The translations under genes were made by a program, and so were the position numbers. From assembly GCF_014633365.1 (NCBI RefSeq), contig NW_026267104.1, forward strand, positions 3,596,001 through 3,660,000: DNA of 64,000 nt, read 5' to 3'. Every line of letters starts with the position of its first letter. Within the stretch, counting starts at the first letter, position 1. The stretch is from Diospyros lotus. Its lineage: Eukaryota > Streptophyta > Magnoliopsida > Ericales > Ebenaceae. This document shows, piece after piece, positions 11,698 to 24,156 of this stretch. The notes below the pieces were generated by a model. It was not told the origin of the DNA and did no database searches. It was given only the letters and a program-made list of their open reading frames with translations.

Positions 11698-14600
11698 ATG
11701 AAGGGCGCGATGTTGAGTAGTACATCATCGCCGTGTTATTATTCGTACTGCAGGGCCCAGCAAACCCTAGAACATCCTTCTCCTCCGTCATCTTCTCGTT
11801 CTCGCTCCTTTTCCGCGTCATCGATCAAGGTATCCCTCTCTGTTTCTGTTTGCGCCTTTGTAGTGCACTTATCTTGTGGTTTATACAGGTAGTTGATTGT
11901 TTATGCATGTCATTTGCTTAATTTTTTGATTAATTTGTTTAATCAGAATTCCAGCTTATTTGGCACTCGAGTATCGGTGAGTAATATGGTGAGGCGGAGC
12001 TTTGCACGTGACGGCAGGACGGGTGGATACAGGCCAGGTGAGCTCTTCCGGTTGTTTTTACAAATTTTGGTTATTTGATTATGGGATAGTTTTGTCAGAT
12101 GTTAATTTGTATCTATGTGTAAAATCCGTAGATGTAATGCGGTTAACATTGGAATCAAAGCTTTGTTGATATCTTGTTTTTGCCTGGAATAAGTAATTTC
12201 TGATGAATGCTTGAAATAGGTTCGTTTTCTTGTTAATCAGTGATTTTCAATATAAATTATCGTTATTTGTATATTGAGTAAAAATGACTATTTAGGCTGC
12301 GGCTGTTTCCTTTGTAGTAATTGGGTATGAGTCCTAGAGGTTAGAGCATTATTACTTTAAACTCAAGGATACAACTTCCAATATGATCAACTGGGAGAAT
12401 CTGGATCCATGGAACACCAAGAAGTGAGGGGAAAGGCTCACTGAGTGGAGCTGATTTGAGTCTGTGTTACATGTCCTACAAGTTAAAGAAGGAACATATC
12501 TTGCGGTGCATAAACTGAATACTTTAAAGAAATTGAATTATGGATTGCTCTTCTTTATTTGATGATATTGGAATATTGGAGAAACTTGATCCAACAAAGT
12601 TTTCCTAATTTTACTTGGTACTCAACATGCTGTATTAGTTCGTAGAACACTTATATACCGAATTGATGTTAAACCAATGAAGGCAAGTTCTTGATTGACA
12701 TGTTCAACTTAAACACATCTTATTACTGTGTGACATATGCCATATGTTGTAAGATTCGAACACAAGTAACACTGGTAGCGGTAGCTTCATGCTGCTAGTT
12801 GAAGTGTAAAATCTTTTGCTTTCTCTTTGCCGGGTAAGGAGACTAAAAAACTTTAGATTGAACCTGGAATTCATAATTAGTTGCCTCTAAGACCTTAGGC
12901 CAATTAGACTGAATTAGTGGTAGTAGTATGCCTTTCCTGCTTCTTGGAGGAAGAGAATCAGCTGTTACAGATCTGGTGTTGAAAGAAAGCAAGTCTACTT
13001 TCACTTTTGAAGGACAGCTTCAATCGAAAGCCTTCCCTATCTAGTGGGGAAAATGTGCGATAGCAACCTATCATCCTAATAATAATGAAGGGTCCTATTG
13101 TTGTAAAGCTACAGCTCGAAAGCCAGCCTTACCTTCTAAGTAAATCCTAAAGGCCTTTTACTAATAGTTTTAGTTAGGGCTTTTCTCCCTTTCTTTGCTA
13201 CAGTGAACCATATGTTCTCAAGGATTACTCTAAGGGCATGGCTTAAAGGCATAGGAGGCGGCCATAGCCTTTTAGCTTGGACTAGGATTAGTGTGGCACT
13301 TGCCATTTCACCCCTAGACTCTGCTTGAACCAGGTTACCTACTCTAATAAAGTCAGTGTCTGTTGATAATGAAGAAGAAGAGAGATTTTTTGAACAGGAC
13401 AATTTGGTCACGTAGATCTTCTATTTCACCGGAATTTGTGGATTGCTCCATACAAATTTACAATGGAAAAACTCATGTTCATTGTAAGATCACTGGGATC
13501 CGTACGGGGAGAAGAGAATCTAGGCTCTCTAAACTAGACCGACCTGCACCCGCATGTGCGCTTCTCCAAACAGAGGCACACATTGTAACAATTCACCCCG
13601 ATAGCAGCCTTTGGCTCTAGTGTAACTGATTGATGCGTCAATTTAAGATTTTTAAAATTTTAAGAACTAACTTTGGCTCCTGGATTTCTTGATTTTTTCA
13701 ACTGACTGAATTGGATCAACTGACTTGTCGCTTTGCAGTTGTATTAATTTAACTGACTGGTTCATTTCGGTTCTGATAGCAAAGCTAAAGTCATTGTTTC
13801 AGATATTATTCTCTTAAAGTATGAGTCTGCCTGAAGTTTTGATTTCTTTCCCAAAATGGGCTTTTTCTTTTTGCTCAGTAGTATGGGCTTTTCATGGTCT
13901 CTTCCATGTTGTGTTTTAACCATAAACAGGTTGGGTCCTCTCTAATACTGTCTGTATTCATGGATTTCTTATATGCTTTATTTCTTTTGAATAATTTGCA
14001 AGGTGATCCTTAATTATTTTATTTTATTGTAGTAAGATCAGGTATTCTTTTTCAATTTTCTAATTTATTCTGTGTTCTGTTTTGCAGTTGTAAAGGCTGT
14101 TGCCACATCAGATTCAGTTTTGGGGTTGCCCTTAACTGAGGAAAATGTGGAGAGTGCGTTGGATGAAATTCGGCCATATCTTATTGCCGATGGAGGTAAT
14201 GTTGCATTACATGAAATAGATGGGAATGTTGTGAGGTTGAAGCTACAAGGAGCATGTGGCTCCTGTCCAAGTTCTACAATGACTATGAAGATGGGAATTG
14301 AGCGTCGTTTGTTGGAGAAGATACCTGAAATATTTGCAGTGGAAACAATACAAGATGAAGAAACCGGCCTTGAGCTGAATGAAGAAAACATAGAAAAGGT
14401 AATAATTAATTTCTGCTGAATACCATTTACAAAATGAGAGCTTTTAGAGCAGATGCATTTTCTACCATGTTTTTAGACACATAAGGGTGCATATGAACTC
14501 ATAGATTCCCCCACCCGACAAACAACTACATATGAAGCGTTAATCCTACTATGTGAGGTTGGCTATATGAATTTTAGCTTATCAATTGTCTATCTATGGT

Positions 14601-16184
14601 CTTATATTCCATAAAGTCCTTATATCATACCTAGGAGTCTCCCATCAAGTTCTTGGTCTTCCTCCACCTCTTTTCTTAAAGGTTTGTTCCATTTCATTCA
14701 CTCTCCTCACAGACCCTTTACTCTCCCCCCCGCCCCCCAAAAAAAGGAGAAGAAAAAAAGATAATTGGGCTTGCTTTCTAGTCATAGCATGTTCTTTGGA
14801 TGTTGGGTGTGACGATTCTAGTGAGGTTGGAGTGAAGTCTGCTCCATTGATTAGAAGGCTGAGCAAGGTCAGATGATACATGAATGATGCTACATCTGAG
14901 GATCAGGTGAGGTGCAACCACAAAAGCCAGTGGTTTATTTTAACAAATAAACCTATAGAACTCAGTCCAAATGATCATCATAACCTTCCACAAAAAACCA
15001 ACCCCATTTCAGCAAATGATTAGGCCTCTTACACCACCTAGCCTGTAACTTTCTTAAAATTACTCCTCCTCGCCCTCTCCTTTGCAAATCTCCATAAACT
15101 TTTATGAGTAAACACTTTGTTAAACACCTTAGCATTCTAATATCTAAACCTCCACCATCTAAAGGAGTTCACACAATTTCTCAATTAACAAAATAACAAT
15201 TAATCCATTGCCCAAGCCATCCCAAAGGCATTCTCTTTCCAAATTTTCAGAGGGGCCTGTTTGGAAGGGATTTTCAGTTTTGTTATACCATTATTTTCAA
15301 AGCAAAAACAGAAAATTATGTTTGGTTAGTCATTTTCATTTTCAAAATTTTGAAAACAAGAAACTGGTGTTTTCACAATTTCACTTTCTTCTCTCTCCAT
15401 CCCTCACTGCTTACAACTCTACGCCACCAATTGCCTCATGCCAGAGAAGTCGCTAACAGCCGGAGGGGTGGGGGGAAAATACAAAAATAAGAAAAACAAC
15501 AGAGTTGAAAAAAAAAAAAAAACAAATTGTCAACCATGTTACGTTTTCATTTACTTAAATGAAAATGAAAAGGGACAGCCCCTGTGTGGTTGACCAATTT
15601 TTGCATATGCCCATTCTATTAGGATTTAGGACTGTTCAAATTGAAATACCATGTTGAAGCTTCAAAATCAATTCTAAGTATATACTCTTGTTAACTACAA
15701 GTGATGGAAATATGTAGCGATATTGGTAAAGGCATAAATACAAGTGATGCACTTTTTGGGTGCCTATGATGGTTTACAAACTCTTCCAGTTTTAGTATAG
15801 GACTTTTTCAGGACCATTTTCATTCGTGACCTTGTTATCTTCTTTAATCACTACTGATTTGGCATTATTTATATAACGAAAAGATTATGTGGTTTACTTT
15901 TCTCTAGTTTAATAATACTCAATTGGGCTAGCCTTCCTCTTTCTCCTCCTTGTTCCCAGTTTCCGTGTTGGCTAACAATACTTGAATCAATTTAGGTCCT
16001 TGAAGAAATAAGGCCTTACCTAGTTGGGGCATCAGGTGGAACACTTGAACTCGTAGCAATTGAAGAACCAATTGTGAAAGTTCGAATCACTGGTCCAGCA
16101 GGAGGGGTCATGACCGTTCGAGTGGCAGTCACACAGAAACTACGGGAGAAAATACCAGCAATTGCAGCAGTTCAGCTTCTATAA
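11698..16184 (+). CDS. NFU2/3: chloroplast NFU-type iron-sulfur cluster scaffold
   Basis: Four exons (11698-11829, 11947-12037, 14088-14398, 15996-16184) join in frame to 240 residues, with GT-AG introns throughout. Residues 1 to about 75 are rich in Ser, Arg and small residues and lack acidic residues at the start, like a plastid transit peptide. Exon 3 encodes the NFU domain, with [12 protein letters not shown] and GACGSCPSS. Cysteines near 131 and 134 form the CXXC site that holds a transient cluster for delivery to plastid apoproteins. Exon 4 encodes a second NFU-like domain ([15 protein letters not shown]) without the CXXC, the two-domain form typical of plastid NFU1-3. It resembles NFU2 and NFU3 most; I cannot choose between them. 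Intron 2 carries mitochondrial-like DNA and intron 3 a LINE tail. Confidence 0.93.
12955..13500 (+). other. nuclear insertion of mitochondrial DNA in NFU intron 2
   Basis: An rps19-like coding remnant lies at 13369-13495. The sequence just upstream (about 12955-13360) is GC-richer than the surrounding intron and resembles plant mitochondrial intergenic DNA as I remember it. The extent is approximate, and the insertion may continue to about 13620. Only the rps19 part is directly supported by protein similarity. Confidence 0.6.
13369..13495 (+). pseudogene. rps19: fragment of mitochondrial ribosomal protein gene rps19
   Basis: The plus frame reads [20 protein letters not shown], then [20 protein letters not shown]. 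This matches residues of plant mitochondrial ribosomal protein S19 from the internal MKKKRD to about CKIT. The usual first ~18 residues and the conserved C-terminal half (HKFGEF onward) are missing. The frame continues into unrelated sequence and stops at 13620. It lies inside an intron, in the same orientation as NFU, without splice sites of its own that I can see. It is best read as a dead NUMT fragment and not as a functional nuclear transfer. Confidence 0.8.
14508..14715 (-). mobile_element. 3' tail fragment of an RTE-type LINE
   Basis: The plus strand shares ordered words with the 3' end of the LINE at 61598: CTATGTGAGGTTGGCTA with a following TGAATTTTAG, then TCTTCCTCCACCTCTTTTCT, then TTCATTCACTCTCCTCAC. 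It is a heavily diverged 5'-truncated copy in NFU intron 3. Confidence 0.7.
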
Positions 16185-17195
16185 GACCCGACTTTCATGT
16201 TGGAAGAAGCATCGAGTAGTAATCTGGCTTGACCAGAGGGTGCTTTAAAACTTTGTTAAAGAAGGGACTGGAGGAGTGGCCATAAAAACGAGTAAAACAC
16301 AATTGATAGCTGGTGCTTATGTATAGTTCCGAACTTATTTGGGTGCAATGCTTTCAGAGGAGCTATTCTTTGCGGTTGTACAGAATAAACTTGATATAGA
16401 TTAAACAGTGTTATTTGACTGGACAACCCACGAGCAGGATAATTGCTTGAAGCAAAATGCGCTGACTTGTGCCTGTGGACTCGTGATATTTTGATGTGTT
16501 ATTTCCATTGATTTGAGATATCAAAATCACAGTAACAAACACTGCCCAATAAATATCTGGTCTGCTAAACACTGCAAAATTAAGTTTTTTCTCTTAGAAG
16601 ATCGATTACTTTCTCAAAGTTCAGGTCCTATTTTTAATCCCAAATGCCGATCGAATTAAGATAAGGTATTGCACAGTTATTTTTATAGAATATTTTAAAA
16701 TAAGAACATGTACATGCTGCACTTGGAAAAGTGTTTAAGCCATGTCGATGGATGTCTCTTATTTTAAATAAAATAGAACTTACAGATAAATATCTTTCTA
16801 ACTAATTAGCTGGATAAGATTTATCCAATGTGCATGATGGTTTGTTAATAAAACTAATTTATTAAATAATAAAATACTATAGATTTCCGTATAAAGCAAC
16901 TCACTATGGAAGGAAATGATTATAGTTCTCCATGTTGGCTTCGCCATCCACAGCCCACAAAACAAATTGAGAAGGAATGCGTTGAATTGATCATATAACA
17001 TGCGTCCTCATTATGAGGTAAAGACGGCAAAATTTTGATAGGGATACGACTTTCACAAGTTTACCCACAACTAAATAAATGGAGATATCTGATACATATT
17101 TGAGCTGGCCTCAATCTTCAATGAGATCGACCCGCCACCATTTTTAGCCGAGCCAAATTCCACAAACACCCAAAACAGGCCGGCCCACGCGTCGC
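16185..17195. other. convergent intergenic region, 3' ends of NFU and BOP1
   Basis: It holds the 3' untranslated regions of both genes. I see no further gene. Confidence 0.6.
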
Positions 17196-19630
17196 TTAAT
17201 GGCAGTAAAGTTTGATCACCGAATCAGCACCAGCAGTGAATAACCACGGTTGTCTAGGATGGAACTTACAGTCCATTACCCCTAACAAAGAAGACCCAGA
17301 ATGATTGAGAATATCAGCACAGTTCAATATGACATATCAAGTTAATACTCTTCATAATTTGTAAGTCGCAGCATTAGGTTGCTCAAGGTTGTTCCTTTTT
17401 ATTAGATGGTTATCCAAACTAAAATTAATCCTTTAGCTAGGACTAGATGGAGGACAAAATAGAGATGATATAAAAAGCACTAACCTCTTCTATTTTCACT
17501 TTCATGCCCTCGGAGAATTTCCAATGGAACAATAAGAGGGTTCTGATTTAGATCTGAGTAAACCATGCCGTGAAAAACATATGCCGTGCAATCATCAGAG
17601 CATGACGCAAATAGGGGATAGGAACGATGAAAGGCCACATTGGTAATATCTTTTGGATGACACCTGACATGAGTAAAACCAGAAAGAGCCATTATGTTGA
17701 ATTTATAAAAGAAGAGTAAGCAAACTACAGAAGAAAAATACCTTCTCATCATTCTCTCACTTTAGAATATTATCCTTTTAATGCATGAAACCTTTTTTTA
17801 TAAAATTACATGCGTATGTAAACCTTTATATGTGTTTGCACAGGCAAACAAGTACTACACGGTCATGATCACCAGTTGGTTTATGTTTTAAGTCAGTAAT
17901 CAATACATTACCCTACTGATATTTGCCCATATATCACAAATTTCTGCATTGTTAATTTCAAAGGTTCTCTCTCTGCTATTAAAAGTTAGAAGAGGCATCT
18001 GAATGGTCTTCGCCATGATAAATAAAGAAACAAAAAAATTGCAGACCTTTTAAAAAAACATTCTCATTAGGGGGGGGCGACAAGAAGACATACTTTAGAA
18101 TTCTGTAAGGTTGGGATGAGAGGTCCATATCAAACCAACACAATTTTCCTTCTCTACTCCCCACAATGACATTATCACCTGCAGTATAAAAGCCACCTCA
18201 GACATATACAGCAGAAATTGGAACACGACAATTCTTAGATTTAACCTTGAGTGTGAAGAACAAAAACTACAGAACCTATCCATCAATCAAATTACAAATG
18301 AACAGCTCAAAGTCAGAGATATACCACCAGGATGAACGGCAATGCAAGAGACTTCACGGAGTCCAGTTTCAAGCTTCTTAATGGGCTTTTGCTTCAATAG
18401 ATCATAAACGCGAACATTCTTTTTTGTTGAAACAAAGAAGACAGAACGGGTTGGATGGAAGGAAGATGAAACTGGAAGCCCATGCAACTTGAAAGGAATT
18501 CTTTGCGTTTGTTTCTTTGATAGTAGGTGTATCAATATTGCTCTCGATTCACGTAACAAAGAAGTTAAGAAATACCATAAAGATGAATGGACAAATGTCT
18601 GGCCTATCAAATGAAACTCAACTCTTGCAGCTCTAAATAATGCACTTCATAACAGAGAAGCATAGCACACTAATTTTCAAAATACTCCACCTATATGATT
18701 GGCTCAAAAAGAAAAGTAATCAAACAAAATGCATGACCAATAATTCATGTTCTCGGATCAACTAATATCAGAATGTTTGCATAAATTCAATTCATGAGAA
18801 CTGAATTTGCATTAGAAGACATTATCTCTTTTGCAATACACCACATAGAAAACTTGTCAAGAAGTTTTATTCTAGTCAGTTCCCATAAAATTGGATATTT
18901 AAATGACAAATGAGCCCTCTACCAAATTAACCACCAAACTGAAAAAGAAATAAACGTAACACCAGAAATAGAAAAAAAAAATTAAACATCTTAATGGGAA
19001 TAAAATTCATGAGGAAAACAATTACCCTGAAGCCCCTTGAATTCTAATTAACAAATATTCATGCATGTCTGCAATTTAGTAAAACAAGAACTAAATGTAA
19101 TTAGCACAAGGATATCAGAAGGCATAACTGTAGAGAAGTAGTCTCCTTTCCGATGCCATTCTACTGAAGACACAGTCTGCAAGATTGCAAAAGAAGAAAG
19201 CAGGTTGATTGATAATACGAGGACATTCAATCTTGTTTTCCTTCATCTCAATATCATCAGACAAGTCCAAGAATAAAATAATGGAACAGAATGAAACATT
19301 GACCTTAAAATGCTTTAATCGAACTCCCTTGTGGTTATTGTCTTGAGCCCAGGTCACAGTGGATGAAGTATTATTACCTGTGAAACAGGAACGCATGAAA
19401 AGATCCAACCATAACCATTTCATATATAACCATCCAAACTGATGCCTAATTCTCACTAACCAGAGGGATCTGGTGCTGTAGGTGTTTCAACATGCAGTAC
19501 TTCTTTAACCCTTCTCTGGACTTCGTCATCCCCAAATCCAGGGTTTAAAAGGAATACATCTTGTCCCCTGCAAAAAGTTAATAGTAGTTAAATGTATGGA
19601 CAAGTGTGTGTAAGTGTGCGTGCATGTGTT

Positions 19631-19664
<34 letters not shown>

Positions 19665-22600
19665 CCCTATTAAGTGCATTAGACTTACACAGAGACTGCT
19701 AATATTGGAAGCTCGGGCAAAGGATTCCATGCCACATGCTGGACAGCTTCACCAAGTTCCCATATTCTAAGACATCTTCCTGTTTCAACCTCCCATACAC
19801 GCACTGTTCCATCAGTCGAACCTGTGCAGAACATTGTAGATAGTACGTACATGATAAATACTTTCTTTCAAGATTCTTCAAACTAGAGACAGCACATAGA
19901 TATAAGAATAGGTCCCAAACCTGAAGCAATCCACTGCCCAGAAACCTCCGTAGAAATTGACATAACGGCACCCTTGTGGCCTCTATATTCCAGATAACAT
20001 GTTCTTGGATAGGGCTTAAGATCTTTACGACTTGGTAGCTTTGGCTTTAGAGATTCAGGATCGATATTAATCTAGAATATAGGGAAGGAAAGGTAATTAC
20101 ATTATGACAGATTAGAAAGCAAAATAAACAAGGCAATGAAGAAATGCCAAATTACATTATCACATATCAGGCATTATGAATTTTTCCCCACACTTACACG
20201 TTTTTTCCGAGCTCTAGGACACAAATATAGGTCCAAACAACGGTCAAAGGATTCTTTAACAGCTTTCTCATAGGCTGGAACACTTCTCAAAGATGTAAAC
20301 CTAAATAAGAAGAAACTTATTACAACTTTGTTTAGCATTAACCAAGAGAAGCAATTGAATGACAGCTAAATAATGATGACTGACATTTTTTGGGAAAGCC
20401 AACAAGAAGACTGATATGAACAATACCTTTTAGGAATATATTTAGGTTGGTCCTCCTCGAACATAAGCTGATAAGAATTTATCTCTTCTTGGGTTGGAAT
20501 ATATTCTAGAGAAGGATTATAAGATTCCTCATGCCCTGAAAGTTAAATCCAAAGTAATGAAACAACAAATCTTAAGATTTACATTTAAAAAGAAATTGAA
20601 CATTACTTCAAATATGAAATTAATGATTAATGTCCATGCCAGACCAATGGATGATACCTGGCAATTTCGGCTTTGGTGCAGGAATATAAGCCAATCCATG
20701 ACTAGTCTTTTCAGATGAGCCAGAATCATCTCCCCACAAAAGATAGAACTGTGATTCTTCTTTTGGTTTGTCAAATTTTATTAATCCCTTCCGAATAGCC
20801 CTCACATACTCAACCACCTGTCAGTTGATGGCAAGTCAAACCATGAAGACCAGAAACATATACAGCCACAGAGTTTCAAACATCTAGCAGACTCTCCAAC
20901 ACTACTTTTGGCATTTACCTATGTTAAGACCTAGCAACGAATTCAGATTGTTGCATCCCAAAAATCTTCAGTTGGAAAAAATCAACTAGAAATATGATTA
21001 TGCAAAAAGGATGCAGAAGTAGAAAGTCATCAAACATTTCGGTATCAACAAAGCCTTGTGATATATTAAAGAAGCAAGTGAAAATGACACAAGCACAACC
21101 ATAACCACAATCCCACGTAGGAATCTAAAGTGAAGACACAAGGGCAACCATAATCAGTGATTACACAAGTTAAATTTCCCAAATAATGAATAAAGAACCT
21201 ACTTTTTACGCATAACACCTCATTATCTTACATACTTAGAAAATCAAAAGCCACAAAATGCACCTTTTTACTCTCCCACTTTGATGGAATGAATCGCCTC
21301 TTTGGTTCTGGGGCATTAGAAAGTGGGTGTTTAGCATCTTCCCAGGTAAACCAATCAACATAAGGCTGCATTCAAGAAAATGAAATGTGAAACTTTGGAA
21401 ACTTCAAGAAAATCATGCACACAAAATATAGGAGAACTGGAATTTCCGGTAGCAAATTTAAAAGATTTATGATATCTACAAGAACCATACAATAAGGTAA
21501 TGGCAATATACAAAAGAGTAAAAATTACAAACCGCATAAGGATCAAAGTCAGCATGCGGTGCTTGTCCACTCAGCAATCTCCGTATAAGTTTAGTCTCAT
21601 GTTTTGTAAGGTCAACTTCCTCATCATTGTACTCATCATAGATTTTGCGCCTGATGTTAACGGTATATTAAAGAAAGGGTAAACATAGACAGTCCCATAT
21701 TCAACAGTTGGACAGATTCAAAGCCAGTTGAATGAAGATTTGAGTTAGACTCATTAAAATTTGACAGATGTCAACGTTATTTTCAAAGAAACAAATTCTG
21801 GGAGTTGTATCCAGATAGCAGAGAAAGAAAGGTAAGAATTGATTGTACCCACAGTACCAGGCACAACTGTATAGTCATGATCGTGAAGGTTGAGAACTCA
21901 CCAATTTTTTGAGTCATCGGCACTGGCTAGAAATGAATCCAGTTTGCTTTCCCTCTCCTTTTTCTTGATCTTCTTCCCTCTGATGTCATACCCAATATGT
22001 TCCTCATCCTTGTACCACTCCAAAGGAACATCCCCAACTGTATTACGAGGAGCAACCTATCTTGTGAACAAAGAAACCATATTGATCAGAAGTAAAAATG
22101 TAAAATTACCCAAACAAGAGTAGGGGCTTACTAACTTTAAGTCTGTAACAACAATGCGCACTGCAATTTAAACTGGACGATATTCATTACCAGCTTAATA
22201 TGGAACCATATTTACTTGCCAAAAAAATAATGCAACCATATTTAAAAAAGCACGGTATGACAATTAGGAACTTCAGTTGCAAATTGCAATAGTTGGCAAA
22301 AAAAATAACTATAGAAAGTAGTACCTGACCTTCTGTTTGGATTCTGAAAAGAGTCTATACTTTTCTCATGAGAAAAAGAGAGTCAACACCTTACTTGCAC
22401 AAAAAGCTTAAAGCAAAAATATAACACACCTCATCTTCAGAAGAATCGCTCTCTTCAACTCCCTGATGTTCTTCGTCACTAGCTTGATCCTGCAGACTGT
22501 GGTCATCATCAGAGCCATCATAATCACTAGACTCATCAGCACCACCATCATCATCACTAGAATTACCCATCTCCTGCTACAATTACAATAAAACCATCAC

Positions 22601-23142
22601 AAACCTAAGAGGTGCTCGCATTTAAATTTAGAAGTTACAAGAACTGGAAAAGGGAAGAAAATAAGTACGTAAATTCCCACAAAATCTAAAATCAAAGAAG
22701 TCCGTACCTTGTCTTCTGCTGGGAATTCACTCTGTTCTGATCCTGATTCTGTCAATATGCCATCATCCTCGTCGAAATCCTACAGCCACGGAGATTAACT
22801 CATTGAACAAATCATAAAAGCAGACAGCATGCATCAAAACTAATCTTCCACGAGTACACCATCTGAAATTACGTGTCTAAAGGAGAGAAACTCAATGGTG
22901 AAATAGCATCGGACCTCAACTACGACAAAAGTTATAAATTTAGTTATCTTCAACCGTCAGCACTTTTCTTTGTTAAATGCTCCATTCTACCAGAAACCCT
23001 GAAGTAAGAAAAAGTGAATGTCAAGTACCTCGTTGTCGTCAGATCCGGAACTGGAAGGAATCTCCTCGGCCGCTGCCTCTTCTACTACTTTGTGCTCCAG
23101 TTCTCTATCTGTTGCAGACTCTTCCCTGTTCTTGTGCCTCAT
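17196..23142 (-). CDS. BOP1: BOP1/Erb1-type ribosome biogenesis WD-repeat protein
   Basis: Eighteen coding exons join in frame to 726 residues: 23029-23142, 22708-22779, 22430-22573, 21902-22056, 21533-21650, 21264-21365, 20658-20817, 20427-20535, 20198-20300, 19921-20071, 19689-19821, 19461-19567, 19304-19377, 19116-19176, 18325-18552, 18094-18178, 17485-17663, 17196-17281. Residues 1-110 are Asp/Glu/Ser-rich. About 119-378 form the BOP1 N-terminal domain ([29 protein letters not shown]). The rest is a WD40 propeller ([34 protein letters not shown]) ending [11 protein letters not shown]. The family joins Pescadillo and WDR12 in the nucleolus for 27S pre-rRNA processing and 60S assembly. All introns are GT-AG except the AT-AC intron at 18553-19115. 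The start is the Met before RHKNREES; an upstream in-frame extension to 23334 looks like leader. Confidence 0.95.
18553..19115 (-). other. U12-type AT-AC intron in BOP1
   Basis: The minus strand reads CTTCTG then ATATCCTT at the exon end. This is the exact consensus 5' site of minor-spliceosome AT-AC introns. The intron ends in AC at 18553-18554. Upstream of that is TTTCTTAAC (18564-18572), a one-base variant of the TTCCTTAAC branch motif, with the branch A about 12 nt from the end. Splicing gives MPSGESRA, the expected BOP1 sequence, in frame. No GT-AG pair gives that junction. Confidence 0.92.
19631..19658 (+). repeat. (AG)14 microsatellite
   Basis: Fourteen AG units in the BOP1 intron between 19567 and 19689. 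Confidence 0.95.
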
Positions 23143-23683
23143 CTGTATAGTAATCCGTCTCTCTCCGAACAAGTGCAAGCCCAGAAACTCACAGTTGCAG
23201 CTAGGGTTTTTGAAGGTTTCTAGGGCCAAAACAGAGAGGAGGGAGGCTTTAACCGATTGCGTCTTTTGTATGCATGGCGGGTCGGACTTTAAACCTATCG
23301 GGTAGGGCAACGCCAATGACCGGAGGGCTGACATGACCCGACCCGACCCGACCCTCCCAGATCACAAAGACCTTGTTTGGGAAAATATTAGAAATCTAGC
23401 AAAAACACAAAAAATGTCAAAATATAAACTTTTTTGTTACTTATATTTCTAGTATGATTTTTTGTTACTTCATTGTGAAGTTAATTAAAGGTCATGATTT
23501 TGTATACCATATTGGACAAAAAAATAAAAAAACATAAAAATTTAAATAATTATTCATTGATAAATATTTATAAAATATACCTTAAAACAATAACTATTAG
23601 ATTTATATTTGTATAATTTATGTCATATTTTTTATTTATTGAAAAATATATGCTCTTGTTTTATTTATCTATCTATTTATTGT
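23143..23683. promoter_or_regulatory. BOP1 upstream region
   Basis: The first ~200 bp are GC-rich and contain a short GACCC tandem (23334-23355). Beyond that the sequence becomes AT-rich. No specific promoter element was identified. Confidence 0.4.
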
Positions 23684-24156
23684 TGGTCAAGTCTATATTT
23701 TTGGCCTTATACTTTTACATTTTTTTGTGTAATTATTGAAATTTTTTATTATTTTAATTACACCCCTAAACTTATATTTTTCAGTCAATTTAATTTTTAT
23801 ATTTTGACATTTTTTTGTGTGTCAATCTAAACTTTTTATTGTTTCAATTATACCCATGTACCTGCATTTTTTAGTAAATTTAACCCTTTTTACCTTTATA
23901 TGTAAAAAAAATAAATTAAGATAAGTCAATTTAATTTATTTTTTTACATATCAAAGTATAGGAATTAATTTGACTTGAAAATGTAAGTATGTTAGTGTAA
24001 TTGAAATAATAAAAAATTTGAGTTGTTACATGAAAAAAAATAAAATACAAAATTTAAATTAATTTAAAAATATAGATACAAAAGTATAATAGAAATAATA
24101 AAAAATTTAAATGATCACACAAAAAAAATTATAAGATCAAAAATATGAATTTGAAC
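23684..24156. repeat. palindromic (foldback) MITE, copy 1
   Basis: About 470 bp of imperfect inverted repeat centred near 23905. The left arm starts GGTCAAGTCTATATTTTTGG and the right arm ends as its near complement (ATATGAATTTGAAC). Each arm contains two related subunits built around TTTTTTATTATTTTAATTAC followed by CCTAAACTTATATTTTT. The same design recurs at 48389-48857 and 54059-54550. It is non-coding. A transcript would fold into one long hairpin. Confidence 0.75.

Noticed and set aside
13140..13410. Minus-strand frame next to the rps19 remnant
   Set aside because: No similarity to a known mitochondrial protein; probably intergenic mitochondrial DNA.
14065..14391. Minus-strand frame opposite NFU exon 3
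   Set aside because: Antisense shadow of the NFU domain.
15250..15600. Possible Tourist-like MITE starting GGGGCCTGTTTGG
   Set aside because: The right end does not give a convincing inverted repeat and no 3-bp duplication fits.
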